DNA from: SFLA01 sp045595785
Lineage (GTDB): Bacteria; Bacillota; Clostridia; Oscillospirales; CAG-382
Direction: 5' to 3'
Length of the DNA stretch: 37,773 nt
NCBI GenBank assembly: GCA_045595785.1
Contig: JAZOBE010000040.1
Location: forward strand, 1-37,773
Shown piece by piece: positions 15,963 to 24,103 of this stretch; positions within the stretch are counted from its first letter, which is position 1, and each line of letters starts with the position of its first letter. The notes beneath the pieces are model-generated. The model had not been told where the DNA came from and made no database searches. It saw only the letters and a program-made list of their open reading frames with translations. The translations under genes and the position numbers were made by a program.

Positions 15963-16276
15963 TTGTGTTACACCCCTCCGGAAATCAAATTGGGCGCACC
16001 CCATAAGGGTGCAAGTATTACACGGTTTGATTTTACACTAACAAGCCTTTTTTGTCAAGACCTTTTTCCACATTTAACTTTATTTTTCTTAACTATTTTT
16101 TCACTTTTTGGATATATGTGGTTAACAAGGATATGTTTTTGCCGTTTTCCACCATATATGGCACTAATTACTATAATGCTCACTATGGATTGTTGAAAAC
16201 ACAACAAGGTACTTCGGGGGTGCAATAACCCGTATATATAATATATAAATAATAGGAAGAAATTCCCTCGCAGGCT
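15963..16276 (-). promoter_or_regulatory. Leader and promoter region of the surface operon
   Basis: This gene-free stretch lies between lacZ and the upstream ORF. On the minus strand TTGACA (16053-16058) and TAAAAT (16030-16035) are 17 bases apart, a strong sigma-A promoter. Transcription would start near 16023. A hairpin with arms GCACCC and GGGTGC (15996-16012) lies near the 5' end of the transcript. From 16059 to 16276 the sequence is AT-rich. It holds only a weak AGGGAA/TTCCT hairpin (16254-16268) after lacZ and a TTGTTG/CAACAA repeat. I see no strong lacZ terminator. Confidence 0.75.
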
Positions 16277-19225
16277 TTAACGCATGGGACGGAGAGAAAA
16301 CTCCAGCGTAAGTGGCTCTGATGACGGGAGACAATACTCGCTGCGGACGGGAGCGCCCCAGGAATCGTCTCCGCCGACGCCCATTTGCTTTGCGCAGATG
16401 CGCACCCAGGTGTATTTTGGTTCTGAAAGATCGGAAAGTCTGATAGCGTCATCCAGTTCGTAAGCACTGTAATGCAGAACGCTCATCTCAAAGGGACGGG
16501 AGGTGCTGTCAAACTGCAAGCCGCGGCGGGATGAATCAAAAACAGTAAGCGAACGTACTCCCGTGCGGTTGCCGCACTCCTGAGGGTTAAGGTAGCCGGA
16601 GAGATTATCCGCAGCAGTACATTCGAACACACCGAGACGGGCGCCGCAGGAACGGTCGGAATAATTCTCCTCCGGTCCGAAGCCGTAATAAGTAAAGTTC
16701 GAATACCGCTTATCGAGACGGAAATCCAATGCAAACACAGGGATATCCGGCAAATCGGGGCAACCGGGGTATTCGGCACGACAAATAAGGGTACCGTCAT
16801 GGCAGGCGGTGTAAATGACCTTATAATCAAAGCCGGGGGCGGAAAACACGAAGGTAAAGGCGTACCCTTGCTCTGTTTCCGAAACCGTGAAAAGGTCGGG
16901 ACGACGACGGGGATATTTTCCGCTGATGTTCCAGATAGCGGCACGGGAAGGATATCCGCAGCCGTTAGCATTATCATTAGGCGCACGCCAGAAGCTTACA
17001 CGAGGAGCACGGGTAATATACTCAACACCGTCATAAACCAAAGAAACGATACCGCCCTCACGCTTGTCGAAAAGCATAGTGAAATTATCGCCGTGGACAC
17101 CCATACAGGAATTATCGGGAACGAGACGAGCTTTCCGGGCGGGATGAAGAACGGTTTTGTCTGAAACGGTAACGATATCCTGACCGAAAGCAATCTCGTG
17201 GCCGCAAGGTGCCCAAGGGGTATCTTGCGCCAAATGGGCAGATGCGGTATAAACGTATTCACCGGGAACATCGGGAACGGTAAGGCCTATCTTAACCGAA
17301 GCGGACTGACCTGCGGGAACAGAAACACGGTGCTCCTCGGAAGCAAGTATTTCGCCGCGGCGGGCCAAAACCACCTTGAAAAGGTATCTGCCGGTATCGA
17401 CAAACAAGTTTTGGTTGCGAATAGTAAGCACGCCGTCGGAAACAGACAGCTTAATACTGGAATAAAGCGCCTTTGCCTCCTGCACCTTGGGCGAGGGCTT
17501 ACGGTCAGCATAAACGATACCGTTGGTACAGAACACGTAATCGGTAACACGATCTCCAAAGTCACCGCCATAAGACAGAACTCCGTCGGAATTATATAAA
17601 GCCTGATCGATATAATCCCATATAAATCCGCCCTGATATGCAGGATATTTGTCCTCAAGGTCGGTATAATGACGCATTCCGCCCAGAGAATTGCCCATAG
17701 CGTGCATATATTCACAGCTCAAATACGGCTTGCCCGTGTTACGGGAGAGATATTCCTCAATATCTGCAGGCTTGGCATACATACGGCTCTCCATATCTGT
17801 GATATGATCGTATGCACGGCTGACGAACACACCCTCATAATGAACGAGACGAGTAGGGTCTGACGAATGGAAAAATTCGGACATTGCCGCAATATTATCA
17901 CCGCAATGGGATTCGTTACCGCAGGACCATATAAGTACCGAGGGGTGATTCTTATCACGCTGATACATAGAATTCGCTCTGTCGAGAACCGCGCCCTTCC
18001 AATATGGAACCGAGCCGGGAACAGCGTACTTGGATCCATCCATATTTCCCCAAGTGCCGTGGGTCTCAAGGTTAGTTTCATCAATAAGATACAAGCCGTA
18101 CTCGTCGCAGAGAGAATACCAATAGCTGTTGTTGGGATAATGACTTGTACGGACGGCATTTATGTTGTTTTGCTTAAAAAATCTGATATCCCAAAGCATA
18201 TCCTCTTTGGTAATAGCTCTGCCGCGGGAAACGCTGAATTCGTGACGGTTTATACCCTTGAACACTATCCGCTTTCCGTTAAGGCACATAAGTCCGTCCT
18301 TTAATTCAAAAGTACGGAAGCCCACGGGAATACGAGAAATCTCTATACTTCCGTCAGCATCGGAAACAGTAACCTCAAGAGTATACAGGTTAGGCTCCTC
18401 CGCGCTCCAAGGCAAAACGGAGGGAATGAGCGTGCTTTCGGGCACATCGTCGCTTTGATACACCACCGAGGAATTATTAAGTAAACGGACTGCAGTCTTG
18501 TAATCGACAGAGGAAGCAATATCCGTCTGCACAGAAAGAACGCCTGATCCGTTTTCGTAATCATAATCGGAAACGACCTTTATGTCACGCAGATGAGCTT
18601 GAGGAACGGCATACAGATAAACGTCTCTGAATATACCGGAAAAACGCCAGAAGTCCTGATCCTCAAGCCAGCTTGCAGTGCTGAAGCGATACACCTCAAC
18701 CGAAAGGCGGTTATCCTTTTCTTTAAGGAAAGGGGTTATATCAAATTCCGAAGGAGTAAAGGAATCCTCACTATAGCCTACAAACGAGCCGTTAAGCCAG
18801 ACGTAAAAGGCGGTCTCCACGCCCTGAAATGATAGGTAGGTTTTCTTGCCGAGAAAACGCGGGTCGGTATCAAAAAAAGTAACGTATGAGCCGACGGGAT
18901 TATACTCACGGGGGATCTGAGGCGGAACAAGGTATTCTCTGCCCTCCCACGGATATGGTATATTTGTATATTGGGGCTTGCCATAGCCCTGAAGCTGTAT
19001 ATGACCGGGAACCTGAATAGTGTCCCAGTCTTGTATAGAAAAATCGTTTTCATAAAACGAAGCCGGTCGGGTTTCGGGTTGTTCTGTATAAGCAAAGCGC
19101 CATTCACCGTTAAGTGATTGTACCAGCGTTTCTCCATTCACGGTAAAAGCATGGTCAGAGTGAGCTTTTTCACGGTTGACCGCAAACACCTGTGGGTCAT
19201 AAATCCAGTCAAGAGTAGGTTTCAT
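16277..19225 (-). CDS. lacZ: Beta-galactosidase, glycoside hydrolase family 2
   Basis: This 982-residue enzyme hydrolyses terminal beta-galactosides such as lactose. The N-terminal sugar-binding and immunoglobulin-like domains (WLEDQDFWRFSGIFRDVYL) lead to the TIM barrel, with the GH2 signature around KGINRHEFSVSRGRA. The acid/base residue is E438 in WSCGNESHCGD and the nucleophile is E505 in YLSCEYMHAMGNS. The C-terminal beta-sandwich domain is complete (YYGFGPEENYSDR, SVLHYSAYELDDA). Length and order match LacZ-type enzymes of about 1000 residues. No signal peptide is seen, so it acts in the cytoplasm. The ATG at 19225 has GTGAGGA at 7 bases; a GTG four codons earlier lies inside that ribosome site. 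It has its own promoter (19259-19287), and no lac repressor or permease is next to it. Confidence 0.96.
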   Translation of the reverse strand: MKPTLDWIYDPQVFAVNREKAHSDHAFTVNGETLVQSLNGEWRFAYTEQPETRPASFYENDFSIQDWDTIQVPGHIQLQGYGKPQYTNIPYPWEGREYLVPPQIPREYNPVGSYVTFFDTDPRFLGKKTYLSFQGVETAFYVWLNGSFVGYSEDSFTPSEFDITPFLKEKDNRLSVEVYRFSTASWLEDQDFWRFSGIFRDVYLYAVPQAHLRDIKVVSDYDYENGSGVLSVQTDIASSVDYKTAVRLLNNSSVVYQSDDVPESTLIPSVLPWSAEEPNLYTLEVTVSDADGSIEISRIPVGFRTFELKDGLMCLNGKRIVFKGINRHEFSVSRGRAITKEDMLWDIRFFKQNNINAVRTSHYPNNSYWYSLCDEYGLYLIDETNLETHGTWGNMDGSKYAVPGSVPYWKGAVLDRANSMYQRDKNHPSVLIWSCGNESHCGDNIAAMSEFFHSSDPTRLVHYEGVFVSRAYDHITDMESRMYAKPADIEEYLSRNTGKPYLSCEYMHAMGNSLGGMRHYTDLEDKYPAYQGGFIWDYIDQALYNSDGVLSYGGDFGDRVTDYVFCTNGIVYADRKPSPKVQEAKALYSSIKLSVSDGVLTIRNQNLFVDTGRYLFKVVLARRGEILASEEHRVSVPAGQSASVKIGLTVPDVPGEYVYTASAHLAQDTPWAPCGHEIAFGQDIVTVSDKTVLHPARKARLVPDNSCMGVHGDNFTMLFDKREGGIVSLVYDGVEYITRAPRVSFWRAPNDNANGCGYPSRAAIWNISGKYPRRRPDLFTVSETEQGYAFTFVFSAPGFDYKVIYTACHDGTLICRAEYPGCPDLPDIPVFALDFRLDKRYSNFTYYGFGPEENYSDRSCGARLGVFECTAADNLSGYLNPQECGNRTGVRSLTVFDSSRRGLQFDSTSRPFEMSVLHYSAYELDDAIRLSDLSEPKYTWVRICAKQMGVGGDDSWGAPVRSEYCLPSSEPLTLEFSLRPMR

Positions 19226-19258
19226 ATGTTTCCTCACGCTTTTAATTTTTGTCTACTG

Positions 19259-19287
19259 ATTATAGCATATTTTTATATTTTTTTCAA
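19259..19287 (-). promoter_or_regulatory. Sigma-A promoter of lacZ
   Basis: TTGAAA (19282-19287) and TATAAT (19259-19264) are 17 bases apart on the minus strand, and transcription would start about 25-30 bases before the lacZ ATG. It lies just beyond the terminator of the biosynthetic operon, so lacZ is a separate unit. Confidence 0.82.
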
Positions 19288-19297
19288 TACATACGCA

Positions 19298-19330
19298 AAA
19301 ACCGCACACGCTTTGATACGGTGCGGTTTT
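19298..19330 (-). terminator. Terminator of the biosynthetic operon
   Basis: AAAACCGCAC and GTGCGGTTTT are perfect 10-base arms, with a T run on each side, 62 bases beyond the last gene of the operon and before the lacZ promoter. It is probably bidirectional. Confidence 0.85.
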
Positions 19331-19391
19331 ATTGTTCAGACGGTTTTATCTTTTCTGTGCTGACTGTTTTGTGTACATACCGTACCACGTT

Positions 19392-20756
19392 TTACAGCGA
19401 GATATTGGTATGCTTCTTTTCCGACTGCAAAGCTACCTCACATTCGGAAACCAATTTGCAAATCTTATCGCGCAAGAGGACGGGAGTGACTATTTCATCG
19501 ACAGCGCCTTTTTCGACTGCGTCCATTAACGGTGTGTCTGCGTTGGAAGCGCCTATTGCATTTGCTCCTGCACTTCCCAGTACAGCCAAAGCGGTATTGG
19601 GAAAAGCGAGAACGTAATCCGCACCCATTCCCTTGCAATTCATGGCAATATACGCACCTCCGTATGCCTTACGCACAAGCACGGTTATCTTTGGTACGGT
19701 CGCCATCGAGTATGCATATAAAAGCTTTGCTCCGTGACGCAAAATCCCGCTCTTTTCCTGCGCTTCTCCGGGCATAAATCCGGGGGTATCCACAAAGGTG
19801 ATAACAGGAATATTAAAAGAATCGCAAAGCATTACAAATCTTGCCGCCTTACAGGATGCATCAATATCTATTGCTCCGCACAAGGAGCTGGGTTGATTGA
19901 ACAAAATGCCTACACTCTTCCCCTCCAACCTGCCAAAGCCTACCACCATATTTTCGGCAAAAAGCGGTTGTAGCTCTGTAAAGGAATTATCGTCCAGCAA
20001 TTCTTTAAGCACCGGACGGACATCATATATCCTACGCGGGTCCTGAGGAATGAGTTTATCTATACAGCATTTCTTTGTGAAAGAAAACTCATATTTCGGC
20101 GGCAGCGAAGAACAATCCGAGGGGAGATAGGACAACGCTTTTTTTGCAAGCTCTATACACGCATCATCGTTCTCACCGCTTAAATGTATCATACCGCTGT
20201 TTCGTGAATGTATATGTTCCGACCCAAGTGCTTCATTGGTGGTCTGCTGTCCGATAGCGGTCTTTACCACCTTGGCTCCTGTTACAAACAGCTTTCCGCT
20301 TGTTCGGTTCATAATTACTATGTCACACATAGCGGAAAGATACGCGCTTCCGCCTGCACACGTGCCCAACACCAAAGAAATGAGAGGTATTCTGCCGGAT
20401 GCGCAGGTCATAAGATTAAAGATCTTGCCGTATCCGTCAAGTCCGCCGACTCCGTCTCCAAGCTTTGCACCGACGGATTCGGTAACAAACACAAAAGGAG
20501 TTCTTTCATCTATCGCATACCGAAGGTAACGGCAAATCAACTCGGAATTCTCGCTGTCGATACTACCGCCGCAAACGGTATAATCCTGCGAAACGGCAAA
20601 GACGGTTCTTCCCATAATCTCACCCTTTACCGCAAAAACGCCGGAGCATCGTTGAATATCCGAAGCGGTAAAGCTGTCATTATCAAACAGAGAATAAAGC
20701 CTTGTTTCTCCGCGTGATGAAACAATATTTTGTTTTTCGGAAACGTTATTATGCAT
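19392..20756 (-). CDS. Biotin-type acyl-CoA carboxyltransferase subunit
   Basis: This 454-residue protein belongs to the carboxyltransferase family (AccD/AccA, propionyl-CoA carboxylase beta and decarboxylase alpha subunits). The N-half shows GVFAVKGEIMGRTVFAVSQDYTVCGGS and LVLGTCAGGSAYLSAMCD. The C-half shows SVGILFNQPSSLCGAIDIDA, ITFVDTPGFMPG and RKAYGGAYIAMNCKGMGAD, the oxyanion-hole regions that bind acyl-CoA and biotin. It is somewhat shorter than typical 500-residue members. No biotin carboxylase or biotin carrier is encoded here, so it must borrow them or act in another carboxyl-transfer role. As the last gene of the operon it may supply malonyl-CoA or a substituted malonyl-CoA. Two starts are possible: ATG 20771 overlaps the preceding stop (TAATG), while ATG 20756 has GGAG 6 bases upstream and was chosen. 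Confidence 0.82.
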   Translation of the reverse strand: MHNNVSEKQNIVSSRGETRLYSLFDNDSFTASDIQRCSGVFAVKGEIMGRTVFAVSQDYTVCGGSIDSENSELICRYLRYAIDERTPFVFVTESVGAKLGDGVGGLDGYGKIFNLMTCASGRIPLISLVLGTCAGGSAYLSAMCDIVIMNRTSGKLFVTGAKVVKTAIGQQTTNEALGSEHIHSRNSGMIHLSGENDDACIELAKKALSYLPSDCSSLPPKYEFSFTKKCCIDKLIPQDPRRIYDVRPVLKELLDDNSFTELQPLFAENMVVGFGRLEGKSVGILFNQPSSLCGAIDIDASCKAARFVMLCDSFNIPVITFVDTPGFMPGEAQEKSGILRHGAKLLYAYSMATVPKITVLVRKAYGGAYIAMNCKGMGADYVLAFPNTALAVLGSAGANAIGASNADTPLMDAVEKGAVDEIVTPVLLRDKICKLVSECEVALQSEKKHTNISL

Positions 20757-20770
20757 ATTCCGCTCCAACA

Positions 20771-22075
20771 TTATACTGCGGAATGCTTTTTAAGTCTGCA
20801 CTCCACTCGTTTTAATTTCTTGCCTTTTTCTGTTTCAAAAGGCGCGCTCTCCACTCGAGGCATCACAAAGCCCATTTCACGAGCCAGCTTTTCAAGCTCA
20901 TTGGTAAACGGCGTAATATCCTCACCATACAAAAGCTGAAGCTGTACCAAGCCCTCTGATATCTGTACTACGCGGTACTCCTTTCCCACGCCGGAAAAAA
21001 GTACGCAACGGCGGATAAAATCCGAATACACTGTAACGCTTCCCTCCCCCTTGGCGGACGGAAAATAAAAAACGTCATCGGCGCGTCCCTCTATATAGGA
21101 TATCTTCATAAGGCTGCTTCCGCATTTGCATGGAGAAGTATCTTCTATAAGTATATCGTTAAGTCTGTATCGAACTATAGGCTGTGCACGTCGGGTAAAA
21201 TCTGTTATTACGGGAATAAACCTGCCTGAGGATCTATCAATATATTCCTTTTCAATATATACCATATCCTCGTTAAGATGAAAACCGCCGCATTCACAGG
21301 TATAACCCAAAAATCCCTCGGTGCATTGATATATCTGATGAACAAAGGGCACACCGAATGCTGCCTTTATTCTGTCCGCATCCGTTTTTTCCAGCACCTC
21401 TGCTATAGAAATGACCTTTACGGGGCGGAAGTTTATTTTGCCTGAAAGTATCATATCCGACAGCGGCAAAAGGACCGAGGGCGGAGCCGCCAGTATAGTA
21501 GGCGCATATCGGTTAAGATTATCTATATGGTCTTCTATCGGAAGAAGAATATCAAAATACCTGAACTTGATAAGCTTGGAATCTATAGATTCGTACATCT
21601 CACTGTTGGCACGCAAAAACAGTGCTACCCGATGACCGAACATATTGTCCGACGGCAACAGCTTTCCTACAACAGACCCTGCCCACGCGCATCTGTCAAA
21701 GGGACTGACAATAAACATTCCGCGGTTGCCCGAGGTGCCTGAGCTTAATCCTACCGTAATTCCACCGTACTGCTTACTGAAATCACGGGTCTTTTCAGCA
21801 TCTATTGCCATTTCCAAAGCGGTATCACGGTCTATGCCGACGGTATTCATGGAATTGAAGTTTTCCATCATTACGGTTTTATCCATAAAAGGTATCTCGC
21901 ACAAGGCAGTATCCTTTTTAATAAAACGGGAAAAGTATTCCGATTTTTTTGACAGAAAGGAAAGATGCTTTTTTATTCTTTTGTTTTGGTATTTTTCAAG
22001 GGCTTTTCTGCTTTTGAAGGAGGAAAAATACCGTTTTGAAACCAGATATTTTAATATTAACAGCTTGTCTTTCAT
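20771..22075 (-). CDS. PaaK/F390-synthetase-like adenylate-forming enzyme
   Basis: This 434-residue protein belongs to the adenylate-forming superfamily branch of phenylacetate-CoA ligase and coenzyme F390 synthetase-related proteins. The phosphate-binding loop is VGLSSGTSGNRG near residue 110. HQIYQCTEGFLGYTCECGGFH follows in the middle, then RYRLNDILIEDTSPCKCGSSL, where paired Cys residues may bind zinc, and a short C-terminal lid domain. Members activate a carboxylic acid, often aromatic, as the acyl-AMP and pass it to CoA, a carrier protein or an amine or hydroxyl group. The N-terminal 60 residues are very basic, which suggests nucleic-acid or membrane-surface contact, or simply a variant N-domain. 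The gene overlaps its neighbours at both ends by 4 bases or fewer, so it is part of one operon. The substrate is unknown. Confidence 0.75.
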   Translation of the reverse strand: MKDKLLILKYLVSKRYFSSFKSRKALEKYQNKRIKKHLSFLSKKSEYFSRFIKKDTALCEIPFMDKTVMMENFNSMNTVGIDRDTALEMAIDAEKTRDFSKQYGGITVGLSSGTSGNRGMFIVSPFDRCAWAGSVVGKLLPSDNMFGHRVALFLRANSEMYESIDSKLIKFRYFDILLPIEDHIDNLNRYAPTILAAPPSVLLPLSDMILSGKINFRPVKVISIAEVLEKTDADRIKAAFGVPFVHQIYQCTEGFLGYTCECGGFHLNEDMVYIEKEYIDRSSGRFIPVITDFTRRAQPIVRYRLNDILIEDTSPCKCGSSLMKISYIEGRADDVFYFPSAKGEGSVTVYSDFIRRCVLFSGVGKEYRVVQISEGLVQLQLLYGEDITPFTNELEKLAREMGFVMPRVESAPFETEKGKKLKRVECRLKKHSAV

Positions 22076-22863
22076 AACAATTCTCCGTTGTCTGCCATAT
22101 CATCGTGGCTGTATATAACACGTATGCCCTGATTCTCAATATTCTTTACGGCAGACAGAGTTTTACGGTATTTCTTATAATCGTTTTGAAGAAATCTTGG
22201 AAAGACGCGCATTATATCTGCCTTGTCTGCATATTCGTTTTTCCAGCAAGCGTCTGCGCAGAAAAGTATATTGTGCTCAGGCAAAAACAAGCCGATTTGT
22301 CCTTTTGCGTGTCCGTCCAAGCGGACGGCTATTACAGACCCGTCATCAAGCAGGTCCTTGCAGGGAAGTCCGAAAAGCGTATGAGAATCCGAAAAGGAAA
22401 CGGCGTTTACTCGTTCCCCAAAATCATTTGGAAAAAACTGCTTGAATACAAGGGATTTAAGCTTGGGGCGGAGATACTCTTTATATGCATCACTGCTTAA
22501 AATAATTCGGGAATGCCCAAAATCCTTTAATCCGCCCACGTGGTCGGGATGCAGATGAGTAAGTATTACCGTGCCGACGTCATGGGAAGCAATACCCATT
22601 TCCTGCAAACGGTGTGCCGCCGTATCCTCTGCGGTAACAGAGGTTGGATTAAGCTTTTCATAAAGAAAAGGAACTATTCCGCCAACAGAATATATTCGAG
22701 GTGAATATCCCGTATCACACAGAATATACCCAAGGGTTTTATGGCGCAAAAGCAACGCCGCGGCAGGAAACACTCTTTCCTTTGAGCCGTGGTGGGAAAA
22801 CATACGTTTTTCGTTGTTTGTACAGTATCCGCAATAAATAAGTTGTGCTTTAAGAATGCTCAT
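22072..22863 (-). CDS. Metallo-beta-lactamase-fold hydrolase
   Basis: This 263-residue protein has the di-metal motif HLHPDH (H103, H105, D107, H108) in VILTHLHPDHVGGL, a later RLDGHAKGQIGLFLP region supplying the next metal His, CADACW with the bridging Asp, and a C-terminal SHDD. The arrangement resembles the lactonase/glyoxalase II branch (N-acyl homoserine lactonase-like). In a biosynthetic operon it may act as a thioesterase that releases an acyl chain from a carrier protein, or as a lactone hydrolase. Some polyketide systems use metallo-beta-lactamase-fold thioesterases in this way. No other thioesterase is encoded in the operon. It overlaps the SDR gene by 14 bases and the PaaK-like gene by 4. 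Confidence 0.85.
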   Translation of the reverse strand: MSILKAQLIYCGYCTNNEKRMFSHHGSKERVFPAAALLLRHKTLGYILCDTGYSPRIYSVGGIVPFLYEKLNPTSVTAEDTAAHRLQEMGIASHDVGTVILTHLHPDHVGGLKDFGHSRIILSSDAYKEYLRPKLKSLVFKQFFPNDFGERVNAVSFSDSHTLFGLPCKDLLDDGSVIAVRLDGHAKGQIGLFLPEHNILFCADACWKNEYADKADIMRVFPRFLQNDYKKYRKTLSAVKNIENQGIRVIYSHDDMADNGELL

Positions 22864-23848
22864 TGTAGCTCTCTGCGTATTTTTTAATAGTTTCGTCCAA
22901 GGTTACCTTAGGCGCATATCCTATGTTCCTTCTTGCTTTTTCTATATTCAGAGTTTGACTGTATCCTAACGTGCACACGGTATATCGGGTCAGCGCAGGT
23001 TCTTTTTCGTACTCACCTTTTCTTGCATACATACGCTCAAGCATATCTGCAATATTATATACCAGCTTAAAATTCAGCCTTAAAAAACGCGGCTTTACGC
23101 CGATATCCGAAAAAAGCTGTTCTAATATTCCGCGGAACTCTCTGGGGTCGCCGTTGGTGATATTATATACCTCTCCCGATTCGTCGGACGCCTCTAACGC
23201 AAGACGAAGTGCATACGCGGCGTTTTCAACGCTGGTCATATCCACCAAATTCTTGCCGCCGCCGAAAAGAGGCACGCCTATTTTTCCGTTTACCCGAATA
23301 AGACGGGGAATAATACTGGTATCCCCTGCCCCGACAAGTCCGCGTGGTCTTATGATATTATACTCTATCTTTCCTTTGGCTACTGCGTGCAGACGCTCCT
23401 CGGAAAGTATCTTTGAACGGATATAAAAGTTAAGGTCGTTTTCACGGTCAAACTCGTGCTCACGGATATCAAGCCGATGGGAGTTCCCAGAGTAAATACT
23501 GGGAGAGGATACGTACACCAGCTTTTTCACGCCTGCAGAAATTGCGGCACGGGCGACGTTTTCTGTGGCAACCACGTTGTCCTGTTCAAAATCCTCCCAT
23601 CTGCCCCAAACGGTGCTTCTTGCCGCTACGTGGGCAACGTAGGTTACGTTTTCCATAAGACGGGTCAGCTTATCCGTTTCGGACAGCGCGCATTTTTCAA
23701 ATATTACGTTTTCGCTTTCCAGCGTCTTGCCTCGTTTTTCATTTCTGCCGGTTGCAATGACGCGGTATCCGTTGGATGCAAATTCCTTAACGGCGTATCC
23801 ACCGAGAAATCCCGTGGCGCCGGTTATAAGTACACTTTTTTCTCTCAT
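22850..23848 (-). CDS. Extended SDR oxidoreductase (3-beta-HSD / NAD-dependent epimerase family)
   Basis: This 332-residue protein has the Rossmann nucleotide-binding motif LITGATGFLGGYAVKEF at its N-terminus, the AHVAARS strand and an active-site YIRSK (YxxxK), so it is an extended short-chain dehydrogenase. The family includes 3-beta-hydroxysteroid dehydrogenases, sugar epimerases and OleD-type 2-alkyl-3-ketoacid reductases. In this context the likeliest job is reducing a beta-keto acyl intermediate or product; the operon has no FabG-type classical reductase. An epimerase role on a sugar cannot be excluded. Its ATG overlaps the carrier protein stop (ATGA). Confidence 0.85.
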   Translation of the reverse strand: MREKSVLITGATGFLGGYAVKEFASNGYRVIATGRNEKRGKTLESENVIFEKCALSETDKLTRLMENVTYVAHVAARSTVWGRWEDFEQDNVVATENVARAAISAGVKKLVYVSSPSIYSGNSHRLDIREHEFDRENDLNFYIRSKILSEERLHAVAKGKIEYNIIRPRGLVGAGDTSIIPRLIRVNGKIGVPLFGGGKNLVDMTSVENAAYALRLALEASDESGEVYNITNGDPREFRGILEQLFSDIGVKPRFLRLNFKLVYNIADMLERMYARKGEYEKEPALTRYTVCTLGYSQTLNIEKARRNIGYAPKVTLDETIKKYAESYNEHS

Positions 23849-24087
23849 TGTTCTTTGTTCCGTAAAATATATTCCGCAATACTGTCTGCGGTGGTAAGCT
23901 TGTTAAGCTGACGGGTGGGCACGGATATGCCGAATTCCTGCTCCACAGACCAGATAAGCTGTATTATGTCATAAGATGACAACCCTACGTCGGTAATAAG
24001 ATTATCATCAGCCGAAAGAACGGTTATATCCTTATCCGACACGGAGGATATTAATAAAAGTATTTTTTCAAGTATTTGTTCTTTCAT
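23845..24087 (-). CDS. Acyl carrier protein, second copy in operon
   Basis: This 80-residue carrier has the four-helix ACP pattern with TDVGLSSYDIIQLIWSVEQEFG. S38 aligns with the Ser that receives phosphopantetheine. The usual DSL is SSY here, so the conserved acidic residue before the Ser is replaced. The ATG at 24087 was taken in place of a TTG two codons upstream. It sits 16 bases after the ligase gene and overlaps the SDR gene, so the ligase probably loads this carrier. It differs clearly from the other carrier at 28591-28821, so the two likely serve different steps. Confidence 0.88.
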   Translation of the reverse strand: MKEQILEKILLLISSVSDKDITVLSADDNLITDVGLSSYDIIQLIWSVEQEFGISVPTRQLNKLTTADSIAEYILRNKEQ

Positions 24088-24103
24088 TTCCAAAACGCTT
24101 TCT

